Numbered from the stretch's first letter, positions 44,205-54,136 are shown. The stretch is 64,000 nt of DNA from CAZELM01 sp964512995 (GCA_964512995.1 CAZELM010000003.1:1-64000); one strand, 5' to 3'. A program made the numbers and translations. Notes: a model not told the origin generated them from the sequence alone.

Positions 44205-45008
44205 TCAGGGATTCCCGTCATTGGCCTCCGATTTAATACGATTCCATAACTGATCCATCTCATCGAACGTCATTTTGCGGAAACGTTCAATACCACCCGC
44301 TGATTTTTCCATTGCACTGAAACGGCGAAGGAATTTCAGGTTTGCCTTTCGTAAACTTTCTTCTGGATTAATGCTTAGAAATCGAGCAAGATTCACCAAG
44401 GTAAACATAAGATCTCCAAATTCCTCTTCAACAGCCGAAAGGTTTTTGCCGTCAGTGATCTCTGTCTGAAGCTCCTGGAATTCCTCAAGGACTTTTGCGT
44501 GAACATCTTCGGTTTTCTTCCAATCAAAGCCCACTCGCGATGCTTTTTCCTGGAGCTTGACTGCGTATAGCAATTGAGGGAGGGTTGGGGGAATATCCGA
44601 TAAAATTGATTGAGATGAAATTGTTTCTTCTTGTTTTTTTATGGCACGCCAGTTTTGAACAACCTCTTCCGCGGTCTTGACCGTAAGCTGACCAAAAACA
44701 TGAGGATGCCTACGAATGAGTTTTTCAATAATGGACTGAAGCACAGTATGAATCGAAAATTGATTGGTTTCATCCCCTATCTGTGAGTGAAAAACAATCT
44801 GAAGAAGAACATCCCCAAGCTCTTCAGGTAGTTTATCTATGTGGTTTGAATCAATGACGGATAAAGCTTCATGCGTCTCCTCGAGAAGATAGGAGCGTAA
44901 TGTATGGTGGTCTTGTTTCTGATCCCAGGGACACCCGCCTGGTTCTCGCAGTTTCTTCATGATCGACAACAATTCACAGAATTGTTCAGATGCTTTTTTT
45001 AGGTCCAT
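44205..45008 (-). CDS. mazG: nucleoside triphosphate pyrophosphohydrolase MazG
   Basis: The 267-residue product has two MazG domains. The first starts LREPGGCPWDQKQDHHTLRS and continues with EETHEALSVI and EELGDVLLQIVFHSQIGDE, providing the ExxE and ExxD magnesium ligands. A second copy has EEFQELQTEI and EEFGDLMFTLVNLARFL. The length is that of full-length MazG. It hydrolyses NTPs to NMPs and pyrophosphate, clearing aberrant nucleotides. It is a single gene, convergent with the cyclase and divergent from the subtilase. Confidence 0.96.
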   Translation of the reverse strand: MDLKKASEQFCELLSIMKKLREPGGCPWDQKQDHHTLRSYLLEETHEALSVIDSNHIDKLPEELGDVLLQIVFHSQIGDETNQFSIHTVLQSIIEKLIRRHPHVFGQLTVKTAEEVVQNWRAIKKQEETISSQSILSDIPPTLPQLLYAVKLQEKASRVGFDWKKTEDVHAKVLEEFQELQTEITDGKNLSAVEEEFGDLMFTLVNLARFLSINPEESLRKANLKFLRRFSAMEKSAGGIERFRKMTFDEMDQLWNRIKSEANDGNP

Positions 45009-45181
45009 ATGGTTTGGTTCCTGACTTTCCCCGATAATACTGTAATTTCATTTGAATGATACTCCAAACGAGTTTCTTCATCATATTACATTTCCATTTT
45101 GAAAATAAAGGTGTTGATATGGCGTGATGATTTTCATATCAGTATAATGAGACGCGGTTGGTTATGTTCAGGAGGGGTGTA

Positions 45182-46609
45182 ATGAGACAGTTTTTGATGC
45201 TTTCTTTGATGATAATCGCGAGTGTGGGTTATACCCATGGGAATGATGATGAAGTGCCAATCAGGGATTACTTTGGCGTCGAACGGCGGGATTCAAACTG
45301 GAACAATTCCTCGGATTTTAATCAGGATGGGATTGTTGATGGAGTGGATTTGTCGCTATTGCTTCTCGGTCCTCACGTAGATTTAAGTTCATTGGAGTAT
45401 AGTCGGGATCATGTTTTAGTGAGGTTTCGAAGCGAATTATCAGAGAGGATTATTGAGCCGATTCTTTGTCGTTACGGATCTCGCCTTCTCCCCCGAAAAC
45501 ACCCATTACGGACTGGATTTCAGCGAGTCAGTGTGCCTGTGGATGATTCTGTAGAGGGCTTTCTTGAAAGACTTCAAAAGGAACCTGCTGTAGTAGATGT
45601 GCAATTCAATTTTGTTTGCAGAAAGCTGGAGACTCCAGATGACCCATTTTTTAAATTTCAATGGCATTTTGAGATTATTAATGTTCCTGAAGCATGGGAT
45701 CTCGTTGGCGGAGGTAGTGAAAAAGTGACTGTCGCTGTTGTGGATACTGGAGTGGCATACGAGGATTACCAAGATTTTCAAAAAGCACCAGACCTTCAAA
45801 CCACCCGGTTTGTGCATCCATATGATTTTATCAATTCCGATGATCACGCGAATGACGATGAAGGGCATGGAACTCATGTCACCGGTACGATCGCCCAATC
45901 GACAAATAATGGAATCGGAGTCGCTGGCATCGCGTTTAACTGCGCCATTATGCCATTAAAAATTCTTGATAGAAATGGGATCGGGTATGCCGATGATCTG
46001 AGTGAAGCGATCCGATGGGCTGTCGATAAGGGTGCTGGCGTGATTAATCTGAGCCTTGGATTTGGCCAGAAATATGATGGGGGAGCAGTGGTTCGGGAGG
46101 CGATTCAATATGCCTATTCCAAAGATGTGATCTGTGTTGCCGCCGCTGGAAATAATGGAGATTCCCAAGACTATTCCGGAGGGCTGGATTATCCTGCCGC
46201 GTTTGCTCAGTGTATTTCTGTTGGAGCATTGGACGTTCAAAAGAATATCACCTATTACTCCAGTTGGGGAACTGGCCTGACATGCACCGCTCCCGGTGGA
46301 GACCTTCGGTATGATCTCAATCTCGATGGTAGACCGGATGGAATCTATCAACAATCATTCAGCCGTTATGGATACAACTCATTCAAGTTTGTGATGAGCC
46401 AGGGAACATCCAACGCAACCCCCCATGTCGCTGCCGCTGCCGCTCTATTTAAAAGTCAAGGAGGAGGTGGTATGGAGGAATTCCGAACATTATTACAGGA
46501 AACATGTGTTGATCTGGGATCAATGGGGTATGATACGACTTACGGATATGGGATGATCGATGTTGCGGAGATTGTTCGATATGGCCAAGGATGGGGAGTC
46601 AACAATTGA
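45182..46609 (+). CDS. secreted subtilisin-like (S8) protease with N-terminal dockerin-type segment
   Basis: ATG at 45182 follows AGGAGGGG. The 475-residue protein has a signal peptide (MRQFLMLSLMIIASVGY). A single dockerin-like calcium loop (DFNQDGIVDGVDLSLLL) comes next, then a propeptide-like region with a typical SERIIEPILCRYGS stretch, and then the peptidase S8 domain. The catalytic triad is D188 (AVVDTG), H229 (GHGTHV) and S410 (GTSNATPH), with oxyanion Asn in AAAGNNGD. It is intact and likely active. A dockerin at the N-terminus ahead of the propeptide is unusual. Confidence 0.92.
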   Translation: MRQFLMLSLMIIASVGYTHGNDDEVPIRDYFGVERRDSNWNNSSDFNQDGIVDGVDLSLLLLGPHVDLSSLEYSRDHVLVRFRSELSERIIEPILCRYGSRLLPRKHPLRTGFQRVSVPVDDSVEGFLERLQKEPAVVDVQFNFVCRKLETPDDPFFKFQWHFEIINVPEAWDLVGGGSEKVTVAVVDTGVAYEDYQDFQKAPDLQTTRFVHPYDFINSDDHANDDEGHGTHVTGTIAQSTNNGIGVAGIAFNCAIMPLKILDRNGIGYADDLSEAIRWAVDKGAGVINLSLGFGQKYDGGAVVREAIQYAYSKDVICVAAAGNNGDSQDYSGGLDYPAAFAQCISVGALDVQKNITYYSSWGTGLTCTAPGGDLRYDLNLDGRPDGIYQQSFSRYGYNSFKFVMSQGTSNATPHVAAAAALFKSQGGGGMEEFRTLLQETCVDLGSMGYDTTYGYGMIDVAEIVRYGQGWGVNN

Positions 46610-47235
46610 TGAAACAACGACTACTGTTTTTGATCGCGTGCTGGACGATATTAGGGTCCACCGAAATCGTCACTGCGGATGATAAACTTTTCATCGGATT
46701 GACGGGTGGTTATTTCATGCCCATCAATTGGGATGCTTCTCATGATATAGTTTATGGCCAGTCCGGGGAACCGAGTTATGGATTGGAACTGGGTTATCGC
46801 TTTAAAATCCCGTTGGAATTGGCTGTCGCATGGAATATGATTGATGGCGAAGGGGAACGGGTATCGTACGGTCACAATGAACATTGGGAAAAAACCGGAG
46901 AGAAGATTTCATTTTCGCTGACTCCGATCACTTTTCATGCCCGTTGGCGTTTTTGGGATAACAGCTTGATATCTCCATATGTGGGTGCTGGTTTCGGATA
47001 TGTCCGTTTTAAGGAAACAGGCGCTATATCAACAGATGGAATAGGAGGCAGTATACAAATTGGGATGGACATCAATCTCCCGAATTCGTTCTCGACGTTT
47101 TTTGTCGGAGATTATGGTTATTACCCCAATGTCATTGGTGATGCAGGTGTCAGCAGATTTTTACATGAGGATAACGTCGGCGGAATGACCATTCGATTGG
47201 GGATTAAATATACACTCGAGAGAGATCACGACTGA
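46609..47235 (+). CDS. outer-membrane beta-barrel protein
   Basis: ATG at 46609 overlaps the subtilase stop codon (TGATG), so translation is coupled. The 208-residue product has a signal peptide (LLFLIACWTILGSTEIVTA) and alternating amphipathic strands (KLFIGLTGGYFMPINW, SYGLELGYRFKI, YVGAGFGYVRFKETG, STFFVGDYGYYP). It ends with an aromatic-rich strand near GGMTIRLGIKYTL. This is the pattern of small eight-stranded barrels such as OmpW or OmpA-like families. It probably acts together with the protease, but no function is established. Confidence 0.85.
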   Translation: MKQRLLFLIACWTILGSTEIVTADDKLFIGLTGGYFMPINWDASHDIVYGQSGEPSYGLELGYRFKIPLELAVAWNMIDGEGERVSYGHNEHWEKTGEKISFSLTPITFHARWRFWDNSLISPYVGAGFGYVRFKETGAISTDGIGGSIQIGMDINLPNSFSTFFVGDYGYYPNVIGDAGVSRFLHEDNVGGMTIRLGIKYTLERDHD

Positions 47236-47401
47236 TGAGATCGCGCATTCATTTTTCGGTGGAATTGAACTGTTCAAGGGTAGCATTCTAAGATTGAACC
47301 ACATGCCGCAGGATTAGAGATGCTCCTTTGGTCCATTATAGATGAAGCGATGATATGAACTTTTATTTTTGACTTTGCGAGTGAAAGTAGGAACTGTAAA
47401 A

Positions 47402-48010
47402 TTGACATGTGAAATTGTACAAATCAATCCGAATTACCCACAACCACGACGAATTGCCAAGGCGATTGAAATTTTGTCAGATGATGGAGTGATCGCGTTT
47501 CCAACAGATTCAACCTATGGTATTGGATGCAATCTTTACAGCAAAACTGCGATTGATCGGCTATATACGATACGGAACAGAAATCCAAATAAACCATTTA
47601 CGTTTCTATGTGCGGATTTGTCCGATTTAAGTAAATATGCAAACGTGCCAAATCAGTCTTTCAAATTGATGAAACAACTCACGCCTGGTCCATATACATT
47701 TATCTTGAATGCCACGCAATTGGTGCCTAAAATAATGCGTACCACTCGATATACGGTAGGGATCCGTGTTCCGGATCATCCGGTATGCAATGCCCTGTTA
47801 GTCGCTTTGGGAAATCCAATCATCTCAACAACAGCTCGGGCAGGCACAGAATTTTTTGCAGATCCATGGGAAATAAAGGATGCTTTTGGTGAGCGGCTCG
47901 ATCTGATCATTGATGCAGAATATATCTATCCCCAACAGACAACGGTTTTGGATTTGACAGGTGATGATGTTCGATTGGTCCGAGCCGGAAAGGGAGAATG
48001 GAATGAGTAA
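47402..48010 (+). CDS. YrdC/YciO-type (Sua5 superfamily) nucleotide-binding protein
   Basis: TTG at 47402 is preferred because AGGA lies 9 nt upstream and the length (202 residues) then matches YciO; TTG 47369 and GTG 47381 are alternatives. The product has IAKAIEILSDDGVIAFPTDSTYGIGCNL, RNRNPNKPFTFLCADLSDL and LTPGPYTFIL, the hallmarks of the Sua5/YrdC/YciO superfamily. Members make threonylcarbamoyl-AMP for t6A tRNA modification; YciO's role is less defined. The pattern fits YciO best. It overlaps the next gene by 8 bp. Confidence 0.88.
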   Translation: MTCEIVQINPNYPQPRRIAKAIEILSDDGVIAFPTDSTYGIGCNLYSKTAIDRLYTIRNRNPNKPFTFLCADLSDLSKYANVPNQSFKLMKQLTPGPYTFILNATQLVPKIMRTTRYTVGIRVPDHPVCNALLVALGNPIISTTARAGTEFFADPWEIKDAFGERLDLIIDAEYIYPQQTTVLDLTGDDVRLVRAGKGEWNE

Positions 48011-48824
48011 CATTTATCCCGATTATTATTATCAGGATCTCCCGTTGGATAGATTCCCCAATCTGATCATTAGCCAAAGATGTTTATGGGAAACTCTGGA
48101 GTTTATCGCTCCTGAGATCCATCAATTGTTATCAGATTTTACTCAACCCAAAATTCTTCCCGAGGAACTGCATTTTTGGGAGCGGCCAGACTTCGAGGGA
48201 GGATTTGAGAAGGTCATTACTGTGGCAAAAGGACTGGTCACTGCAACAGATATCGCCTTTCCGCTGTGGGGGATTTATATTGCCAGAGATGTGATTCTTG
48301 AACCGACCTCGATCATCAAAGGCCCTGCGTACATTGGATCACGATCTGAGGTTCGCCAGGGAGCATATATTCGTGGAAATGTGATCATTGGCAGTCGCTG
48401 TACCGTAGGGCATAACACTGAAATAAAAAACGCGATCTTAATGGACCATACAGAAGCGGGTCATTTTGCATATATCGGTGACAGCATTCTCGGCAAGTAT
48501 GTCAATATCGGTGCTGGAGTGAAACTGGCAAACCTACCCTTTCGAACATTTGAAGACAAGAAAAAAACGCGTTTCCCTCCAATTCACCTTTCCATTGATG
48601 ATAAATTTATAAATACGCAACGATCGAAAATCGGCGCTTTTCTGGGTGATGGAGTTGAGATTGGCTGTAATGCCACACTCGCTCCCGGTACTTTTTTAGG
48701 ACCTGATGTATGGGTGTATCCTTGTACATACTTGTCACGTGGTTTTTACCCATCCAGGATGATCCTGAAACAGCAGAATGCAATTAATAGAACGCCGAAA
48801 ACAGAAAAAATCCAGCGCAGTTAA
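48003..48824 (+). CDS. left-handed beta-helix protein, nucleotidyltransferase-associated type
   Basis: ATG at 48003 follows GGGAGA and overlaps the previous stop by 8 bp. The 273-residue product has hexapeptide-repeat strands in the middle (VILEPTSIIKGPAYIGSR, QGAYIRGNVIIGSRCTVGHN, KYVNIGAGVKLANL), which form a left-handed beta-helix as in GlmU or GCD1-type C-terminal domains. No nucleotidyltransferase domain precedes it, and the N-terminal 80 residues are unfamiliar. An acetyl- or acyltransferase role is possible. It is part of a three-gene operon with the YciO-like and radical SAM genes. Confidence 0.82.
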   Translation: MSNIYPDYYYQDLPLDRFPNLIISQRCLWETLEFIAPEIHQLLSDFTQPKILPEELHFWERPDFEGGFEKVITVAKGLVTATDIAFPLWGIYIARDVILEPTSIIKGPAYIGSRSEVRQGAYIRGNVIIGSRCTVGHNTEIKNAILMDHTEAGHFAYIGDSILGKYVNIGAGVKLANLPFRTFEDKKKTRFPPIHLSIDDKFINTQRSKIGAFLGDGVEIGCNATLAPGTFLGPDVWVYPCTYLSRGFYPSRMILKQQNAINRTPKTEKIQRS

Positions 48825-50815
48825 TGGGTGTCCATCCCGACCATATATTTTCCGATACGACCATCGGTTGGCCTGGCAAATGGATCATTACCAGCCCGGT
48901 CACCACCCCCGCGGACCGCTATGACCTCCGGATTCTGGATGTGACTGTGGAATCATTTTCGTCCGTTTTTGGAAACGATCTGCAAAAGCTTCAGAATTTT
49001 ATTTTTATTCATTATGATACGTCAGCTGATTCCCCACAGATATCCATCAATCAAGAGCAGGAACGACTTGTCATCGGGTTTAGTTTATCGGTTCGAAATA
49101 AACCGAGAAGTTATATTAAGGAGATATTGATCAGGAAAATACAGGAATTGGATCTGCATTTGTCTGATTTCGTGAAACCAGCAATAGAAACCAAGTCAGC
49201 GTTTCCCGGGATACCCCAAAGAGTAGCGATCCTATATTTGGCAGAACAGAATGATACCCGATGGAAGAAAATGGGAACTCCTGTTGCACCGATGATCCTG
49301 GCAGAACTGACCAGGAAATCAGGCCACATTCCATTTATCATACCGGTTCATTCTGCCATGACAGAATTATCGCTCCCGGAAAATCCTGATATAATCGCTA
49401 TTGGGATTTATGAAGATCTGTTTGATGAAGTGAAGTCCCTTCTGTCGCGATTACGGCTGAAGTATGATGCAACGTTTGTTGCAGGAGGACCACTCGTAAC
49501 ACTGGCTCCCCGAATGGTTGCTGCACATTTGCCCGAAGTGGATATTATTCTGCGTGGAGAAGTCGAAGGGACATTTCCACTCCTTTTAAATCTCCATGCA
49601 GAATCACGTAACAGGAAACAGCCGATCGGTTCCTTCCTGCATTTGGTGTCGGATATTCCCGGGATTTTCATTCGGGATTCTTTTCGGATGATTTTTAATG
49701 ACTTCGATGTGTCTCCGGTGAGCGATTCCGATCAACTATTACATATAGCATACGATTTTGAAGATTTGATTCCGTTCCAATTATCAAATGGATTGGAATT
49801 ATCTACTTCGAGAGGTTGTCCCAGATCCTGTTGTTTTTGTTCCCATGTACATGGCCGAAAGCTGCGAAAAGCATCTCTGGAAGGGCTCACAAAAATTTTG
49901 ATGAACTACCAGGAGCACCTTCGGAATATCCCGGAGGTGAAAACCGATAATCGGTTCGCGGTGAATATCAATGATGATGATTTATTGATACAACCGGATC
50001 GATGTCTTGAATTATTGGATATTCTTCAATTAATGGGTTTTACCATCTGGGGAATACAAACATCATTGTCTGCATTGAAATCGGTTTATGTCCAGGAAAA
50101 TTTATTGAAGCGATTATCTGAACCTTCTTTGTACCATACCCGACAACCACTGTTATGGATCGGCACCGATGCGTTTGTTTCATCTCGAATAAAACGGATT
50201 GGAAAAAGTGGTTCATTTGAAGATATTGTTTCGATCTGCCATGCTCTTCAAGAACACGGTATCTTAGGGTGTCATTACTGGATTGTTACAGATGCGGAAT
50301 CGGATTGGAGTGATTTTATTCAGGAATTGATCCATATGAGCTATTTGGCTGAATCATACCCGGATACTTTTCGCGTTTTACCTAATGCTGCGACATTGAT
50401 ACCATATCCCTCTACTCCGATATATGCCAAACGATTGGATCAACAACGGTTCGATCGTATCATCACAAAGAGAATCGTCTCAATACCTGGATTTCCGGAA
50501 TTTGATTACCCATTGATACGGCATGAGAGACCCTGCAGTCCCTATCTCTATGCATTTGTTGAACCGAGAGCTGAAGTTCCCGAGCGATTGTTGTTCCCAC
50601 GCTGGGATTTCATAATGCTCATTCGTGAAAATCAGTTCGAGACAGCTTTAGGAGCTGCAATACACACTTTGAATCAGGAAATCCGGGATATTCAGCACCG
50701 TAATCCATCAGAAGCAGATCGATTGAAAAAGATAAGAGACCGAATATTCGAAACAGAGAAAATGAGGTTTGATGCGGATAAGCATCATCCACCTACTTCG
50801 ATAGTGAGGATATGA
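48824..50815 (+). CDS. B12-binding radical SAM protein
   Basis: The 663-residue protein has an N-terminal region of unknown fold, a cobalamin-binding-like segment (about 175-255, DIIAIGIYEDLFDEVKSLLS, ATFVAGGPLVTLAP, DIILRGEVEGTFPLLL), and the radical SAM cluster CxxxCxxC as C332, C336 and C339 in RGCPRSCCFCSH. This domain pair defines class B radical SAM methylases and related enzymes. The substrate is unknown. The start overlaps the previous stop (TAATG), so the three genes are tightly coupled. Confidence 0.88.
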   Translation: MGVHPDHIFSDTTIGWPGKWIITSPVTTPADRYDLRILDVTVESFSSVFGNDLQKLQNFIFIHYDTSADSPQISINQEQERLVIGFSLSVRNKPRSYIKEILIRKIQELDLHLSDFVKPAIETKSAFPGIPQRVAILYLAEQNDTRWKKMGTPVAPMILAELTRKSGHIPFIIPVHSAMTELSLPENPDIIAIGIYEDLFDEVKSLLSRLRLKYDATFVAGGPLVTLAPRMVAAHLPEVDIILRGEVEGTFPLLLNLHAESRNRKQPIGSFLHLVSDIPGIFIRDSFRMIFNDFDVSPVSDSDQLLHIAYDFEDLIPFQLSNGLELSTSRGCPRSCCFCSHVHGRKLRKASLEGLTKILMNYQEHLRNIPEVKTDNRFAVNINDDDLLIQPDRCLELLDILQLMGFTIWGIQTSLSALKSVYVQENLLKRLSEPSLYHTRQPLLWIGTDAFVSSRIKRIGKSGSFEDIVSICHALQEHGILGCHYWIVTDAESDWSDFIQELIHMSYLAESYPDTFRVLPNAATLIPYPSTPIYAKRLDQQRFDRIITKRIVSIPGFPEFDYPLIRHERPCSPYLYAFVEPRAEVPERLLFPRWDFIMLIRENQFETALGAAIHTLNQEIRDIQHRNPSEADRLKKIRDRIFETEKMRFDADKHHPPTSIVRI

Positions 50816-50855
50816 TTCATGAAGTGCTATGGGGTGACGCTTATCCATTTTAAGG

Positions 50856-52619
50856 ATGAACAATATCGTGGGAACTAATACCATTTTAACCCGAAGAGCT
50901 TTCTGCTGCAGCATTCTGATCGTTATTGCGATCGGATTCGGGTGTGCAAAAAAAACACCCTCCCCAGTTTCTTGCCCCCCAACTCCATCGTTATCAGAGA
51001 AATCAAATTCCGACTTATATTACAAGATACTTTCCGGGCGATATTGGGAGTATGCCGGGGATCCGATAGAGGCTCAACGTCAATTTGATAGGATCATGAA
51101 GGAAGAATCTGTCGATGCTGATACCTATTATCAATGTGCCAATTTTTGGATTGGACTATCATTTCGAGTCAGACCTCAAAGCGAGGCGGATAAATTAGTA
51201 CAGAAAGCCGTAGAAATTTGCGAAGACGGATTGATGGCATTTCCCGAAAATATCAAATTACGGGAGTTACTCATTGAATTATATATCAATGAGAAGAATT
51301 ATTTCTCCGCCATATTTGAGTTTGAAAAGCTCAGAAAGATAATGAAACCAAGCCAGCAGCAATTGATTGATCTTGTACGATTATATCTTCATACATCTCA
51401 GTCTGCTGAAGCACTTACACTGGCAAATGAATTGGCTGCCAATCCCAATCCGCCTCCGGAGCTAGTAAAAGTGTTTGGTCTGATATATGCCGCCATGGAG
51501 CAGTTTGAAAAAGCCATCGATTATTATCGCGACTACTTGGACAAAAACCCAGATGATTATGAATCACAGTTTAATATGGCGCTGTGTTATCGAAACATCG
51601 GGAGCAATGATCGGGCAGAGCATATTCTTACACGGATGTTGAATATCTGGCCATCGGTTCATGAAATCCGCTTGCAGCTTGCAGAGATTCTGGAAGCTGA
51701 AAATCGTTTTGAAGAAGTCATTGATATATTGAGACCAGTCACTTCTGTTCCCCATTTAGCGATTGAGTCCAGAGTAAGTATCGGCCGTATGTTTTTGATA
51801 ATGAAAAATTTCAGTGACGCTGAGAAATGGTTTCGGGAAGCGTTGACGATGGATGGCGCAAATCGATTGGCTCTTTACTATCTGGGCGTGACGTTATCGG
51901 AACTTGGAAGGCATCAGGAAGCCTTGGATCTCCTGGGACAGATTATCGAACAGGAACCGATCTCGATACCCATTATCAGTATTGCTGCGGAAGTTGAAAA
52001 AAAAATGGGAAACCTGCTCAAAGCGCTTCGGCTGGCAGAAAAAGCGATCAAAGCTTATCCGCGTGATCCCCGTCCGTATATGCTCCTTGCTGAACTCTAT
52101 GGATCTGAGGAATACAGTGAAAAAGCAATCAATGCTTATGAACGTGGATTGAAGAATATTCCAGATGATCGGGAATTGACATTGTCGCTTGCGCTGTTAT
52201 TGGAGAAAAAAGGTCAATGGAAGCGAGCTGTGAAGGAGGTTGAAAAGCTGTTCACCGTCTATCCTGACGATACTGAGTTATATAATTTTGTCGGCTACAC
52301 TCTGGCAGATCATAATCAGAACCTGAAACAAGCGGAAAAGCTGATCCGCAAGGCACTTGCGCGTGAACCTACTAATCCAGCGTATCTTGATAGCATGGGT
52401 TGGGTATATTATCGCCAGGGGAAATATGAAGATGCATTGGATTTCCTTGAGCAGGCGATCGATCAGATGCCCAAGGATCCATTATTGTTGGACCATCTTG
52501 CCGATACCTATCTCCGATTGAATCGAAGGGAAGATGCCGTGAACACATTGGAACGGATATTGGAGATCACTCCCGATGATGAACGTGTTTTGGAAAAACT
52601 CAGACAGCTTCGCAATTGA
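50856..52619 (+). CDS. TPR-repeat lipoprotein
   Basis: The 587-residue protein has a lipoprotein signal with lipobox FGC (C30). It carries about a dozen tetratricopeptide repeats (AIDYYRDYLDKNPDDYESQ, AEKWFREALTMDGANRLAL, AINAYERGLKNIPDDRELT, EDALDFLEQAIDQMPKDPL). It lies 10 bp before a LolB-like gene. In several proteobacteria a TPR protein precedes lolB and ispE, so it may be an outer-membrane lipoprotein tied to lipoprotein or envelope assembly, although no direct function can be shown. Confidence 0.9.
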   Translation: MNNIVGTNTILTRRAFCCSILIVIAIGFGCAKKTPSPVSCPPTPSLSEKSNSDLYYKILSGRYWEYAGDPIEAQRQFDRIMKEESVDADTYYQCANFWIGLSFRVRPQSEADKLVQKAVEICEDGLMAFPENIKLRELLIELYINEKNYFSAIFEFEKLRKIMKPSQQQLIDLVRLYLHTSQSAEALTLANELAANPNPPPELVKVFGLIYAAMEQFEKAIDYYRDYLDKNPDDYESQFNMALCYRNIGSNDRAEHILTRMLNIWPSVHEIRLQLAEILEAENRFEEVIDILRPVTSVPHLAIESRVSIGRMFLIMKNFSDAEKWFREALTMDGANRLALYYLGVTLSELGRHQEALDLLGQIIEQEPISIPIISIAAEVEKKMGNLLKALRLAEKAIKAYPRDPRPYMLLAELYGSEEYSEKAINAYERGLKNIPDDRELTLSLALLLEKKGQWKRAVKEVEKLFTVYPDDTELYNFVGYTLADHNQNLKQAEKLIRKALAREPTNPAYLDSMGWVYYRQGKYEDALDFLEQAIDQMPKDPLLLDHLADTYLRLNRREDAVNTLERILEITPDDERVLEKLRQLRN

Positions 52620-52631
52620 GAGATTCCTTTG

Positions 52632-53267
52632 ATGCTCAAATATATGATCCGTGTATTCATAATTCTGTTGTTTCTGAGTGCTTGTAGTTGCCTTGGAGTT
52701 ACCAGGTTGCGTCCCAATGACTCTACACCGGTTACACAGGGACAGGTACATTTTTTATGGAATTCCCGGACAAAGCGAGTGTCTGGATCTGCGAACATAG
52801 CCATGAATAGAACGGGGTTATTTCGTTGTGAGATAGTAGATCCGACTGGAACGACGCTCTACATTATTCTGATCAAGCAATCCCAGATGAAGATTTACGA
52901 TTTAGCGAATCGGTGTTATGTCAGCATGGAGGATTTGAGTGTCAAAACAGAGCGGTTTATGGGAATTCCAGTGGATGGAGAGCAGTTGTATCGACTTTTA
53001 TGTATGGATCCATGGCCTGATCGAGTGACACGAAAAATGTATCGGAAGGATGCAGTGGATGTTCTGGAGGTTGCCTTTTTTCCGGAAACAGCCGATCAAT
53101 TCGGCTCCCTGTTATTAGATCTGCGGAATATTGAAACAAAATTGGAAATCACTTGGGATAGCCGGGGATACGGGAATTTGCCCAATATGATGACGATTTT
53201 CCATGAGGATCGATTTCTGTGGTGTGAACGAGAATGGGTTTCATCCTTCCTGGGTGATTTGCTATGA
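52632..53267 (+). CDS. LolB-like outer-membrane lipoprotein
   Basis: The 211-residue protein has a lipoprotein signal with lipobox LSAC (C18). The mature beta-rich domain has HFLWNSRTKRVSGSANIAM, IYDLANRCYVSM and LLLDLRNIETKLEITW strands, resembling the LolA/LolB half-barrel. LolB receives lipoproteins from LolA and inserts them into the outer membrane. The best evidence is synteny: lolB-ispE-tRNA-Gln-prs-rplY-pth is conserved in gamma-proteobacteria such as Pseudomonas. Sequence similarity alone is weak. A DUF4292-type protein is the alternative. Confidence 0.7.
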   Translation: MLKYMIRVFIILLFLSACSCLGVTRLRPNDSTPVTQGQVHFLWNSRTKRVSGSANIAMNRTGLFRCEIVDPTGTTLYIILIKQSQMKIYDLANRCYVSMEDLSVKTERFMGIPVDGEQLYRLLCMDPWPDRVTRKMYRKDAVDVLEVAFFPETADQFGSLLLDLRNIETKLEITWDSRGYGNLPNMMTIFHEDRFLWCEREWVSSFLGDLL

Positions 53268-54130
53268 TCCGTGCCTTATCTCCAGCGAAGATAAATCTGA
53301 TATTGCGAATTATCGGAAAACGAGTGGATGGATACCATGAAGTGAAAACGATCATGCAGGCGATATCGCTGGCGGATGAAATTGAATTTGAAATCGGAGC
53401 AACCGGTATCTCGATTGAATCGAATGAGGGGAAATTACCATGTGATTGCAACAATTTGATTTATAAAGCGGCGGAGAAGTTTTCCCAAAAAACTGCCCTC
53501 CCTCCACAGTGGCGATTTAGAGTAGATAAAAGAATTCCTTTATCCAGTGGACTTGGAGGTGGTTCATCGAACGCCGCCACTGTGCTGTTAATGCTCAATC
53601 AATTTTATCAGTTTCCTCTTTCTTCGTCGCAGCTTGTCGAGATTTCTTCCGGTATTGGGAGTGATGTTCCGTTTTTTTTGTATGGAGGAACGGCATTCGG
53701 ACAGGGACGGGGTGAGATCATCTCGGAACTGCCATTTCCGGGTTCTATTTCTATCGTGCTGATTAATCCCGGGTTCGGGGTATCGACAGCAAAAATATAT
53801 CATAGATTAAACTGGGTATTGACAAGTGATCGGATGATTTCTAATATACCTCCCGTTTTACCGGCCAAGATGCAATGGTCCGTTCTGATTCAATCCATAA
53901 AAAATGATCTCGAATCAGTAGTTTTGGCTGAATATCCCGAGATTGGAGAGATAAAACAATGGCTGTTGCAGCAAGGTGCGGATACGGCAGCCGTTAGTGG
54001 CAGTGGTGGAACTGTTTTTGGAATATTTTTTTCAAAAGAAGATGCAGAAAGAACTGCTATTAAGGCAAAACAACTTTTCCCGTGGGTTGAAGTCGGGTAT
54101 ACGGTAGACCGCCATTCCATGAGGAAGTGA
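53264..54130 (+). CDS. ispE: 4-diphosphocytidyl-2-C-methyl-D-erythritol kinase
   Basis: The 288-residue product is a GHMP kinase of the MEP isoprenoid pathway. It has SPAKINLILRIIGKRVDGYHEVKTI at the N-terminus, the ATP-binding glycine-rich PLSSGLGGGSSNAATVL, and the C-terminal SGSGGTVFGIF motif. It phosphorylates the 2-hydroxyl of CDP-methylerythritol. It overlaps the LolB-like gene by 4 bp (ATGA). ispF is also in this window (62223), so the MEP route is in use. Confidence 0.97.
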   Translation: MIRALSPAKINLILRIIGKRVDGYHEVKTIMQAISLADEIEFEIGATGISIESNEGKLPCDCNNLIYKAAEKFSQKTALPPQWRFRVDKRIPLSSGLGGGSSNAATVLLMLNQFYQFPLSSSQLVEISSGIGSDVPFFLYGGTAFGQGRGEIISELPFPGSISIVLINPGFGVSTAKIYHRLNWVLTSDRMISNIPPVLPAKMQWSVLIQSIKNDLESVVLAEYPEIGEIKQWLLQQGADTAAVSGSGGTVFGIFFSKEDAERTAIKAKQLFPWVEVGYTVDRHSMRK

Positions 54131-54136
54131 TTATTC

